Origin: DATEEG01 sp035525055
GTDB taxonomy: Bacteria > Actinomycetota > Acidimicrobiia > Spongiisociales > ZC4RG35
DNA: 21,066 nucleotides
Direction of reading: 5' to 3'
NCBI GenBank assembly: GCA_035525055.1
Contig: DATLEZ010000126.1
Location: 1 to 21,066, forward strand
Positions within the stretch are counted from its first letter, which is position 1; the number at the start of each line of letters is the position of its first letter. Positions 14,684 to 21,066 of the stretch are shown here, one piece after another. Below the pieces are notes generated by a model, which did not search any database, was not told the DNA's origin, and was given only the letters and a program-made list of their open reading frames with translations. The translations under genes and the position numbers were made by a program.

Positions 14684-14725
14684 TTCGTCAGCCCGAGAGC
14701 GTGAGGCAAACGAGAGGAGCTAAGC

Positions 14726-16099
14726 GTGCGGTCCTACGGTAAGGAGTTGTCAGTGGGTTCCTTTCCACACGGAGGTGCGGCTGGCATTGGTCGTCGTGAG
14801 TTCCTGAAGGCGGCGGCTGGCGGCGCGGTGTTGGCGGTGGCGTCTCCATGGTCGGCCTCGTGGGCCAACGCAGGTGTGAGCGGTTTGGTCCGCCACTACG
14901 ACGCGTCGGTGCCCAACGCTCACGCTCGAGGGGTCTTCCGCCTTATCGAGTCGACCCCCGGTTTCACCCCGCCTGTGGCGTCACGGTTGCTGGCGTATTT
15001 TGGGGTAGCGCTCTATGAGTCTTTGGTGCCGGGGATGGTGGGTTACCGGTCGCTCCACGGGCTCCTTCCTGGGTTTCCGATCGTTATGACAACTCCACGT
15101 TCGGGCCTTCATTGGCCTACGGTCGCCAACCACGCTCTCGGCGGCATCGTCTCGGCGCTGCTTCCTTCGGGCAGTCCCGGACTGGGCGCCGTCGATACGC
15201 TTGTCAACGAAATCGACCGGGGCCACTCGATCCCGGCACCGCTGCGTCTTCGTTCCATCGAGCGGGGAGCAACGGTCGCCAAGGCAGTCCGGGCCTGGGC
15301 GGCCGGCGATGGTGGCCACGAAGGGCATCTGCGGAACTTCCCGGCCAGCTATCAGACGCCGACGGGACCGGGTCTGTGGGAACCAACTCCACCCGGTTTC
15401 CTACCCATCCCCCTTCAACCCTTCTGGGGTGACAATCGGCCATTCGCCGACGAGACCTGTGCCGTACCACCACCCCCCACCTATTCGACCCAACCGGACT
15501 CCGAGTTCTTCGCCCACGCACAGGAGGTGTATGACACCAGCCTCACCCTCACCCCCGAGCAGCAGGCTATCGCCTTGTTCTGGGCCGATGACCCGGGAAC
15601 ACTCACACCTCCCGGCCATTCGGTTTCGATGCTGCGTCAGACCCTCGAGGCCGAGGACTCGTCCCTCGAGACCGCAGCGCAGGCCTATCTGCAGGTGGGT
15701 TGTGCAGTCGCTGATGCCTTCATCCATTGCTGGCGGACCAAATACGAATGGAATCTGGTTCGTCCCATCACCGTTATCCGCGCCAACATCGACTCGGAGT
15801 GGAGCTCGTTGGTGACGACACCACCATTCCCCGAATACAGCTCAGGCCACTCCACCCAATCCGGAGCATGGGCCGAGGTCATGACTGCCATGTTCGGCGG
15901 CGGCTACCGGTTCACCGACCACACCCACGACGACCACGGGCTCCCTCCCCGCTCCTTCACCTCGTTCCGGCACGCTGCAGAAGAAGCCGCCGCGTCGAGA
16001 CTGTACGGAGGAATCCACTACCGATTCGGGAACGACAACGGGTTAGCCGCCGGAGTCTGCATAGGAACGGCGGCAGCACAACTACCCCTACGCTCGTGA
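14726..16099 (+). CDS. Vanadium-dependent haloperoxidase-like protein, Tat-exported
   Basis: A 457-residue member of the vanadium haloperoxidase/PAP2 superfamily, which bind vanadate or phosphate and oxidise halides with peroxide or hydrolyse phosphate. The N-terminus carries a twin-arginine signal GRREFLKAAAGGAV (Arg23-Arg24) with a hydrophobic stretch ending near ANAG, so it is exported folded. The oxyanion-binding set is intact: Lys339 and Arg346-Pro (KYEWNLVRP), Ser373-Gly-His375 (SSGHS), and Arg425 and His431 (SRLYGGIH). The Lys-to-Arg and Arg-to-His spacings (7 and 6) match fungal chloroperoxidase. Halide specificity is not readable. The GTG start has GAGGAG eight bases upstream. It is transcribed divergently from the LuxR-type gene and carries the shared promoter box. 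Confidence 0.88.
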   Translation: MRSYGKELSVGSFPHGGAAGIGRREFLKAAAGGAVLAVASPWSASWANAGVSGLVRHYDASVPNAHARGVFRLIESTPGFTPPVASRLLAYFGVALYESLVPGMVGYRSLHGLLPGFPIVMTTPRSGLHWPTVANHALGGIVSALLPSGSPGLGAVDTLVNEIDRGHSIPAPLRLRSIERGATVAKAVRAWAAGDGGHEGHLRNFPASYQTPTGPGLWEPTPPGFLPIPLQPFWGDNRPFADETCAVPPPPTYSTQPDSEFFAHAQEVYDTSLTLTPEQQAIALFWADDPGTLTPPGHSVSMLRQTLEAEDSSLETAAQAYLQVGCAVADAFIHCWRTKYEWNLVRPITVIRANIDSEWSSLVTTPPFPEYSSGHSTQSGAWAEVMTAMFGGGYRFTDHTHDDHGLPPRSFTSFRHAAEEAAASRLYGGIHYRFGNDNGLAAGVCIGTAAAQLPLRS

Positions 16100-16615
16100 A
16101 CGGCAAACAAGGCACCAAATCCTCTTGCTCGAGGGTGACCACAGGCTGTCGGCCGGGCCGCGGTTGACGGTGTCATCGAAGGCTGCGGCGCCGAAGCGCC
16201 GCGTCGAACAGGTCGAATCCGAATAATGAGCTGATAGCCGTCAATCGGAATCGTGAAGATCGTGTCTGGGTCATCGAGAGCCATGACATCTCTGAGATTT
16301 CGGTGAAAATCTCGTCGGCCTGAATCTCAACGGCATCCGACAGTGATGTTCTGGCCAATTCCCGTGCATCTTGAAGACCAGAGTCGTTGCGACGGCCCGC
16401 CCGATATCCGAGGGATGCACCAGCCTGGCTTTTAGCGACTGGCCGTGAGTTCTGGATCAGAGCAGCCAGTACCAAACTCGCTCACGGTCGAGTGTTCTCA
16501 CCGGGCGAGGCGAGTGAACCACCGTGTGCAGGATGGGCCCACGGAGATGACAGCGTGCCGGGCGCATGTCTGGGCGGATCGGTGCGGTATGCGAGGTCGG
16601 TTAGATTGAGGGACC
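16100..16615. other. Gene-poor gap with hairpin, no recognised gene
   Basis: About 515 bases without a convincing gene. A perfect GCGGCGC-CGAA-GCGCCGC hairpin (16185-16202) lies 86 bases after the haloperoxidase stop; it could be a terminator but has no U tract. The 21-bp repeat copy overlaps its right arm. Short open frames on both strands have no recognisable protein pattern. Confidence 0.5.
16193..16213. repeat. 21-bp repeat, copy 2
   Basis: Matches 10490-10510 with one difference (C for T in the YAGGT part). Here it forms half of a 7-bp-stem hairpin; the left arm is missing at the other copy. Confidence 0.6.
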
Positions 16616-17098
16616 GTGAGCCGTTCTCTGCAGTTCTCTACAACAAGAATTGTCAACGTGTCGAACGAGGCGGTGTGGCGGGTTCTTGGAGACTTCGGGA
16701 CCGAGCACCGATGGACCAAGACGCTCACCTCATGCGAACGTGACACGCCAGAGGTCGGCGTCGGCACGGTTCGTTCGTGCAAGCTCCCGCGCCCTCTCAT
16801 GGGTCGGTCGGAGGTCAAGGAGACGCTGACCGAGTTCGAGCCGGAACGGGTCCTCACCTATCAGCTCGACGGAGCCGCAGGGCCGTTTGCGACGGCAGCA
16901 GCCCGCTGGTCGACGTGGCGGGAGACGCCGAACTCGACGGCGATCACAGTGAGGGGCGAATTCTAAGCCAAGAACTGGGCGACCCCGTACTTCGTTTGGC
17001 CACTCGCCAGGATCATGATCACCCGTCTCACGGATCGAGTCCTCGGCGAACTCGAGGACTACCTCACGGCCCAGGCTCCCACTCCCAACCCGCGCTAG
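16616..17098 (+). pseudogene. SRPBCC-family protein gene interrupted by an in-frame TAA
   Basis: START/polyketide-cyclase-like (SRPBCC) lipid-binding fold. The first 116 codons from GTG read SRSLQFSTTRIVNVSNEAV, then GDFGTEHRWTK, and end at VRGEF. TAA at 16964-16966 stops translation, but the same frame continues for 43 codons (AKNWATPYFVWPLARIMITR, then TDRVLGELEDYL) to a TAG. That tail looks like the normal amphipathic C-terminal helix of the family, and the full length of about 160 codons is right. A single change such as GAA to TAA explains it. The truncated product would lack the helix that closes the ligand cavity, so it is probably inactive; sequencing error or readthrough is possible. 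Confidence 0.75.
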
Positions 17099-17139
17099 CC
17101 CTAGTTCCGTGCTCGGGTCCGAGAGGAGACCCCGCTTCA

Positions 17140-17799
17140 TCAAGCCTGGGCAAGAACCCAGAGGAACTGCACCTCCTCGTCGCCTTCCATCTGAGAAAGG
17201 ACGCTCGCCTCGATCAGGTCGAATCCGGCGTTCTTGAGCAGCTGCCGGTTGGTGTCGGCGTCGTAGCCGCTCCAAAACATGCGCCCAGCTCCGAGCCAAT
17301 CGTCCTCCTCGCCTACCGGGAGGTCGCCAGACGACAGGCACGCGACGAAATAGCCGCCGGGACGCAGCCATCGATGGATCTCGTGGAACAGGGCGGACTG
17401 GTCGGTCCGAGGGACATGGATGATCGAATAGAAGGCGACCACGACGTCGAACTCGCTGGTCGGAAGATCCAACTGGCGCATCTCTGCCACGGCGAATCGA
17501 CCGGCTGGGACGTTCCCAGTAGCCACCGCCACCATCTCGGGAGAGGCGTCCACACCCAGGTACTCGTGTCGGGAGGCGAGTCGCTCAGCCACGGGGCGTC
17601 CTGTCCCGCTGCCCAGCTCGAGCACGCTCGAGCCAGGGAGTAGGCGCTCATCGAGCCAGTCGAGGTACCGCTCTCGAAGCGGAGGCTGGATCGAATCGGT
17701 CCATCGGTCCCATCGCCGAGCAAGGCGGTCATATCCGGCTACGACGATGTTGACTGGGTCGGCGTCGGTCACGGGACCATGGTAAGGAGCGCCAATCAC
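17140..17799 (-). CDS. Class I SAM-dependent methyltransferase
   Basis: A 219-residue methyltransferase with the Rossmann SAM-binding fold. Motif I is VLELGSGTG (59-67), the acidic end of strand 2 is Asp84 in LGVDASPEM, and the post-motif region shows EMRQLDLP with FDVVVAFYSIIHV. WLRPGGYFV is the usual strand-5 turn. The substrate is unknown; small-molecule methylation is the default for this type. The GTG start used here lacks a clear ribosome site, and GTG at 17772 is an alternative. It is divergent from the ABM-like gene across a gap of about 155 bases that contains the palindrome CCGGCATTGCCGG. Confidence 0.85.
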   Translation of the reverse strand: MIGAPYHGPVTDADPVNIVVAGYDRLARRWDRWTDSIQPPLRERYLDWLDERLLPGSSVLELGSGTGRPVAERLASRHEYLGVDASPEMVAVATGNVPAGRFAVAEMRQLDLPTSEFDVVVAFYSIIHVPRTDQSALFHEIHRWLRPGGYFVACLSSGDLPVGEEDDWLGAGRMFWSGYDADTNRQLLKNAGFDLIEASVLSQMEGDEEVQFLWVLAQA

Positions 17800-17954
17800 T
17801 CAGTCTGCCTGAGCGATATCGGCACACATCGGATCGGGTTCCGTGACCGGCATTGCCGGATGTCGCGCCCAGGGAGTCCACCGTTGGCGGTTGGCGAACC
17901 GACGCTGACCCGCTCACTAACGTTAGCCAAATAGCAGCCACCTGGAGGAAGTCA

Positions 17955-18251
17955 GTGATCGTGCGAACGTGGCGAGGCTGGACTCGCCCTGAGGACACCG
18001 ACGTCTACGCCGACTACATCCTCGCCACCGGCATCGTCGAATACAAGGGAACACCGGGGAACCGGGGCGCGTACATAGTCAGCCGACCAGATGGTGACCG
18101 CACGGAGTTTCTGACGATCAGCTTCTGGGACAACCGAGAGTCGATCGTGGCGTTCGCCGGTGATGACATAGACCATGCCGTGTTTTATCCAGAAGACGAT
18201 CGGTATCTCATCGACCGTGAATTGACGGTCAAACATTTCACCGTCCATTGA
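17955..18251 (+). CDS. ABM-like (dimeric alpha-beta barrel) small protein
   Basis: A 98-residue protein: VIVRTWRGWTRPEDTDVYAD, then GNRGAYIVSRPDGDRTEFLT and SFWDNRESIVAFAGDD, ending ELTVKHFTVH. The pattern of an opening strand with R-x-W, a helix with a conserved Tyr, a central F-L-x-x-S-F-W strand and a second helix is that of antibiotic-biosynthesis-monooxygenase-like ferredoxin folds. Many of these are small oxygenases or act on unknown substrates. The GTG start was chosen over an upstream ATG (17853) because GGAGGAA lies six bases before it and the family begins with this strand. The upstream gap contains the 10-bp palindrome CTAACGTTAG. Confidence 0.75.
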   Translation: MIVRTWRGWTRPEDTDVYADYILATGIVEYKGTPGNRGAYIVSRPDGDRTEFLTISFWDNRESIVAFAGDDIDHAVFYPEDDRYLIDRELTVKHFTVH

Positions 18252-18278
18252 CTTATCCGTACCCGATCGGAACATATC

Positions 18279-18491
18279 ATGCGCTGGCCAACGTCTATCG
18301 GTTTACTCTTCACCGCGAATCAAGGGGTCGGAGTCACTGGCTGGCTCTACGAGCTCAATTAGGGGTGGTGGGCCGTTGGAATCAATTTCGTTCGCAACGT
18401 CCTCCTGGCCACCGCCACGGTCTTCGTGGTTCTCTACATCGCTCGTGGAATCCTCCGTAGGAGAGGCAATTGGTCTAGCAGTTCCGACTGA
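18279..18491 (+). pseudogene. Small membrane-protein ORF interrupted by an in-frame TAG
   Basis: From ATG the frame gives 27 residues (MRWPTSIGLLFTANQGVGVT, then GWLYELN), an in-frame TAG at 18360-18362, and 42 more codons (GWWAVGINFVRNVLLATATV, then FVVLYIARGILRRRG) to TGA. The second part is a convincing transmembrane helix with a positive exit, and it has no start codon of its own. Together they look like one membrane protein of about 69 residues carrying a nonsense codon. There is no strong ribosome site and no family is recognised, so this is tentative. Confidence 0.4.
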
Positions 18492-18508
18492 ACCCGCTCA
18501 GAACGATT

Positions 18509-18541
18509 GATCCCGAGCGCAACCGCTCATATCTGACACCG
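18509..18541. repeat. Interspersed 33-bp repeat, copy 2
   Basis: Second copy of the element at 10378-10410 (29 of 33 identical). Here GAGCG-N4-CGCTC is a perfect 5-bp stem, and the substitutions between copies fall mostly in or beside the loop. Confidence 0.7.
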
Positions 18542-18635
18542 CTCTGTAACGGCACCTCGGCGTGCTACTAACAACTGCCGGATCTGGACAGATGAAGGTT
18601 CAGTGCGGACTGTCGACCGGCCGGTTGCTGGATTC

Positions 18636-19211
18636 TCATCTGTCGAGGCGAATCCGAAGACGCCGCAAGTCCTCATCGGCTCCCGCACGCTCGATGAGTC
18701 GCTCAAGGTCATCGCCGACATGGACAACGCGTCCAGCGAGTTCATCCGCTTGACCGGCGAGTATCCGTTTGATGAGAGCAATTGCTGATGCTCCGTCTCC
18801 CCAATGCTGCTCGGCATGTGATTTGAAGTCCGGAAGCCAATGTTGTCCCTCTTCACCCCACGCAAGGTGTTCGGTCATTGGAGTACGAACGAAACCAGGA
18901 TGGCTGGCTAGCGCGACGACACCAGCGTCGACGAGTTTGTTGGCGAGAGTCTCGGTGAACCTGGCGATGCCGGCCTTTCCAGCAGCGAAGGCCGAAACAT
19001 GCTCCATTCCGTGGTCCCCGAGGTTGCCATAGACCGTGACGATTCTGCCGAAGCCCGCCTGCAACGTCGGGCCCAAGACAGCCTGGACACACAACATCGT
19101 GCCACGCAGGTCGATAGTCACGTCTCGCCACCACTCGTCTGGGTCGATCGTTGAGATCGGTCCGAGCGCGGCAGAGCTGCCGGCCACCTTCGGGCCCTGC
19201 TGAGTAAACAC
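18636..19211 (-). pseudogene. N-terminally truncated short-chain dehydrogenase (SDR)
   Basis: The 191 readable codons from GTG cover only the second two thirds of an SDR: DEWWRDVTIDLRGTMLCVQA, GRIVTVYGNLG, then SAFAAGKAGIARFTETLANK and ASHPGFVRTPM. The NAD(P)-binding TGxxxGIG start is absent in this frame. A GIGPGG-like remnant appears just upstream in another frame, suggesting a frameshift or deletion. The catalytic Tyr of YxxxK is Phe (FAAGK), while Ser/Tyr-region neighbours and Lys remain. Both losses would abolish oxidoreductase activity. The C-terminal part (GRVVHVGDDLERLIERAGAD) is of the actinobacterial SDR type. Non-catalytic function cannot be excluded. Confidence 0.7.
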
Positions 19212-19461
19212 TTCGAGATCCTCGAGTTCGACGTCAGTTCGCCGAAGAGGGCTTGGGCTCGAAGGTGCATTACCAATGGTGCGTGGTTACCGCCCGGTCC
19301 GATGCCAGCCACAGCCGGGAGCCGCAAGACAACCGACAGATGCCCATATCACCCGGTCTGGGCGCGTAACAATCCCTTCGCGAAGGAGCGCAGAGCGGCA
19401 CGTCGGAGTGCGGCCTCGCGAGGGGGGTCGGCGTCGTGTGCGGCTCAGCAATGGTGTGGTG

Positions 19462-19734
19462 TCAAACCTGCTCGACGACGGAACCGTACCGCTGTTGGGC
19501 GGCCTGAGCTGACGTTCCGAGCAGCTCACCGATCTTGCTCCAGGAGATCCCGGCCGCGCGGGCAGCGACGACTGCCTCGACAATCTGACGTTCGCTTCGG
19601 GCGCGTGCCAGAGTGGCACGCTGCAACTCGTATTCCTCGACGGACCGTTCGTCGCCGTCGGCTGGTTCATAGTCCTCGAATCGCTGGGCGAGTTCGTCAG
19701 CGTGGTCAAGGATTTCTTGGATCGATCGGGGCAT
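19462..19734 (-). CDS. Probable antitoxin-like HTH protein
   Basis: A 90-residue protein. An acidic helical N-terminus (MPRSIQEILDHADELAQRFE) is followed by a helical stretch and a C-terminal helix-turn-helix-like segment GISWSKIGELLGTSAQAAQQ ending RYGSVVEQV. It is encoded 4 bases after the small upstream gene, with GAGGTGA overlapping that gene's end, so the two are translationally linked. Small acidic HTH proteins paired this way are usually antitoxins or their relatives. I recognise the arrangement rather than a named family. Confidence 0.65.
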   Translation of the reverse strand: MPRSIQEILDHADELAQRFEDYEPADGDERSVEEYELQRATLARARSERQIVEAVVAARAAGISWSKIGELLGTSAQAAQQRYGSVVEQV

Positions 19735-19738
19735 TACT

Positions 19739-19963
19739 TCACCTCAGGAATCTCGGGCGGGCGGCCATTGCGTGAACGATGAACTCGACGCCCTCGCCTG
19801 TCGCCACGCCGATCTCGAGGAGGCGGCCGGCCTCGTCAGCGCCAATCAACATCACGAGGTCGTCAAGGCCAAACACTCGAACCGGGTTGCGATAGGCGTA
19901 CAACATGTCGTTATCCCGAACTCCGTGCTTGCGGGCACTGGCCACGATCACGGGGTCCAACAC
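19739..19963 (-). CDS. Probable toxin-like small protein paired with the HTH gene
   Basis: A 74-residue basic protein: MLDPVIVASARKHGVRDNDM, then AYRNPVRVFGLDDLVML, then GADEAGRLLEIGVA and IVHAMAARPRFLR. The pattern of an N-terminal KHGV, a central GADxxGRLLE strand and a closing IVHAMxARPRF resembles compact RelE/BrnT-like toxin folds and similar actinobacterial proteins. The assignment is by resemblance only. It starts at GTG and precedes the HTH gene in a two-gene operon. Position between an SDR remnant and a recombinase remnant fits a toxin-antitoxin module carried by a former mobile element. Confidence 0.6.
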   Translation of the reverse strand: MLDPVIVASARKHGVRDNDMLYAYRNPVRVFGLDDLVMLIGADEAGRLLEIGVATGEGVEFIVHAMAARPRFLR

Positions 19964-20032
19964 ATCAACTTAGCTTGATGATTAGCGATAGTCACGAATT
20001 GTGGTGATTGCCGCCGGGCAAAGCCGCCCCGA

Positions 20033-20940
20033 TCACCCCGGGCTGGGCGGGTCACACTGGCGACCTTCGCCCAACGGTGGCTAGCCGCTCAGACCTTCGA
20101 CCCGGTGGCCCGCGAAGGTGTCCAGGCGTGGCTGCGCAGCCGGGAGCATTCGGCGCCGTCGTCGGTGCGGATCATGCTCGTCAACCTGTCGGCCATCCTG
20201 ACGGCGGCTGTAGAGGACGGATTGATCGCCTTGAACCCGTGCGCGTCACCATCGGTCAAGGCGCCGGCGATCGAGAAGCGTCGAGTGGTGCCCTGGACCG
20301 TCGACCAAGTGATGGCTGTCGTAGTTGCCCACATTGATCGGTATCGGGCGGTCCCGGTCGTGGCCTCAAGATTGGGTTTGCGTCAGGGGGAGACGTTCGG
20401 ACTTCGGGTCGATGATGTGGACTTCCTTGGACGTCGTATGTTGGTGCGTCAGCAGGTGAAGATCGTCGACAGTATGCCGATAGTTGCTCCACCGAAGGGC
20501 CGGAAACAGCGCGAGGTCCCGCTACCCGATGTCGTGGCCATGGCGATTTCCGAGCACATCCGCCAATGCCCACCCGTGGCGGCATCCTGTTTAGCTGGCA
20601 AGGCGGCTTGCTCCAGAGGACCAACTACAACAACCAGATCTGGAAGCCCGCGCTGGGCCTGGCCGGTCTCGAGCCCACGCGTGAGAATGGGATGCACGCC
20701 CTGCGCCACCACTACGCCTCGATGCTGCTCGATGGTGGGGTGTCGATCCGGGCCCTGGCCGAGTATCTGGGCCACTCCGATCCTGGGTTCACCTTGCGGA
20801 TCTATGCCCACCTGATGCCCAACTCTGAGGACCGAGCTCGCGCTGTGGTTGACGCTGCGTTCCGCGCTCCCGCGGAATCCCCGCGGAATACGGGCACCGC
20901 CACACCCCTAATTCTTCAACTACTAGAGGCTGTCGCATGA
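20033..20940 (+). pseudogene. Tyrosine recombinase (phage-type integrase), frameshifted
   Basis: Site-specific recombinase of the XerC/D-integrase superfamily, broken. The first frame reads PRAGRVTLATFAQRWLAAQT, a SAM-like core-binding domain, the catalytic Arg in SRLGLRQGE and the beta-hairpin Lys in PPKGRKQREVPL. It then loses the frame near 20577-20583. The continuation, one frame over, has GGILFSWQGGLLQRTNYNNQ, the HxxR box HALRHHY, LGHSDPGFTLRIYAHL with His and the nucleophile Tyr, and a normal tail. A single lost base in GTGGCGGC accounts for the shift. The core-binding domain also seems short, as if DPVAREGV had been joined directly to QAWLRS (judged from family layout). There is no clear start codon except an internal GTG at 20105. 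Confidence 0.85.
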
Positions 20941-21066
20941 ATGACGCCCGGAGAGGGGTTGGCTGTTTGCGGCCGCGCTTGTTTACTGATCAGCGTCTGG
21001 CGGCTGAAAGGTCAGCGCGTTTGGTGGATTCAGCCTATGGCTGGCTGGTGGCGATGGAGTTTGAGC
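20937..21066 (+). CDS. Unknown protein, 5' part only
   Basis: An ATG overlapping the recombinase TGA (ATGA) opens a frame that runs off the window: MNDARRGVGCLRPRLFTDQR, then LAAERSARLVDSAYGWLVAM. The ATGA coupling suggests a second gene of the same former element. An ATG four bases later opens another frame that is also uninterrupted, so the choice is uncertain. No family is recognised from 43 codons. Confidence 0.35.
   Translation, partial: MNDARRGVGCLRPRLFTDQRLAAERSARLVDSAYGWLVAMEFE

Noticed and set aside
16173..16475. 100-codon minus-strand frame after the haloperoxidase gene
   Set aside because: No ribosome site or recognisable pattern; its end coincides with the 21-bp repeat.
16777..17643. 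288-codon plus-strand frame across the SRPBCC and methyltransferase genes
   Set aside because: It is a shadow of two recognisable genes in other frames, with no protein-like domain.
19376..19387. CTTCGCGAAG palindrome as a fifth member of the TCGCGA array
   Set aside because: A single isolated copy far away, without the flanking A/T pattern; likely chance in GC-rich DNA.

Overview
This is a high-GC window with an actinobacterial character. Evidence for that is an InhA-like enoyl reductase, DUF4242 proteins, a large ATPase/LuxR regulator, many GTG/TTG starts and one probable CTG start. The Thr-rich CAP protein and the membrane-anchored Mur ligase would fit Acidimicrobiia or a neighbouring lineage, but that placement is inference. 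No rRNA, tRNA or CRISPR array was seen.

Layout. (1) 1-1762, minus strand: a membrane-anchored MurF-like ligase (3' end outside the window), coupled by a 4-base overlap to an alpha/beta hydrolase. A palindrome-rich divergent promoter region separates these from a GAF-containing sensor histidine kinase (1871-3775). (2) 3783-7701, minus strand: a lipid-metabolism cluster of bPH2/SHOCT membrane protein, acyl-CoA ligase, small unknown protein, four-helix membrane protein and FabI/InhA-type enoyl reductase. (3) 7702-8645: almost 950 bases without a convincing protein gene but full of structure: tandem repeats, two homologous outward-facing terminators, tetraloop hairpins and a symmetric array of TCGCGA boxes. 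It may encode structured RNA. (4) 8646-10370, plus strand: a RecB/Cas4-like Fe-S nuclease and a secreted CAP-domain protein. (5) 10660-16099: an ATPase/LuxR (LAL-type) regulator flanked by two DUF4242 genes, a secreted protein and a divergent vanadium-haloperoxidase-like gene. Three of these transcription units carry the same 18-bp box at exactly the same distance from a TAnnTT -10 sequence, which suggests a compact local regulon. (6) 16100-21066: a decaying accessory region. It holds an SRPBCC gene with an in-frame TAA, a methyltransferase, an ABM-like protein, a small membrane ORF with an in-frame TAG, an SDR remnant without its Rossmann start, a toxin-antitoxin-like pair and a frameshifted tyrosine recombinase.

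The best candidates for something undescribed are the LuxR/haloperoxidase/DUF4242 regulon with its fixed-geometry promoters, and the structured non-coding locus at 7750-8510.
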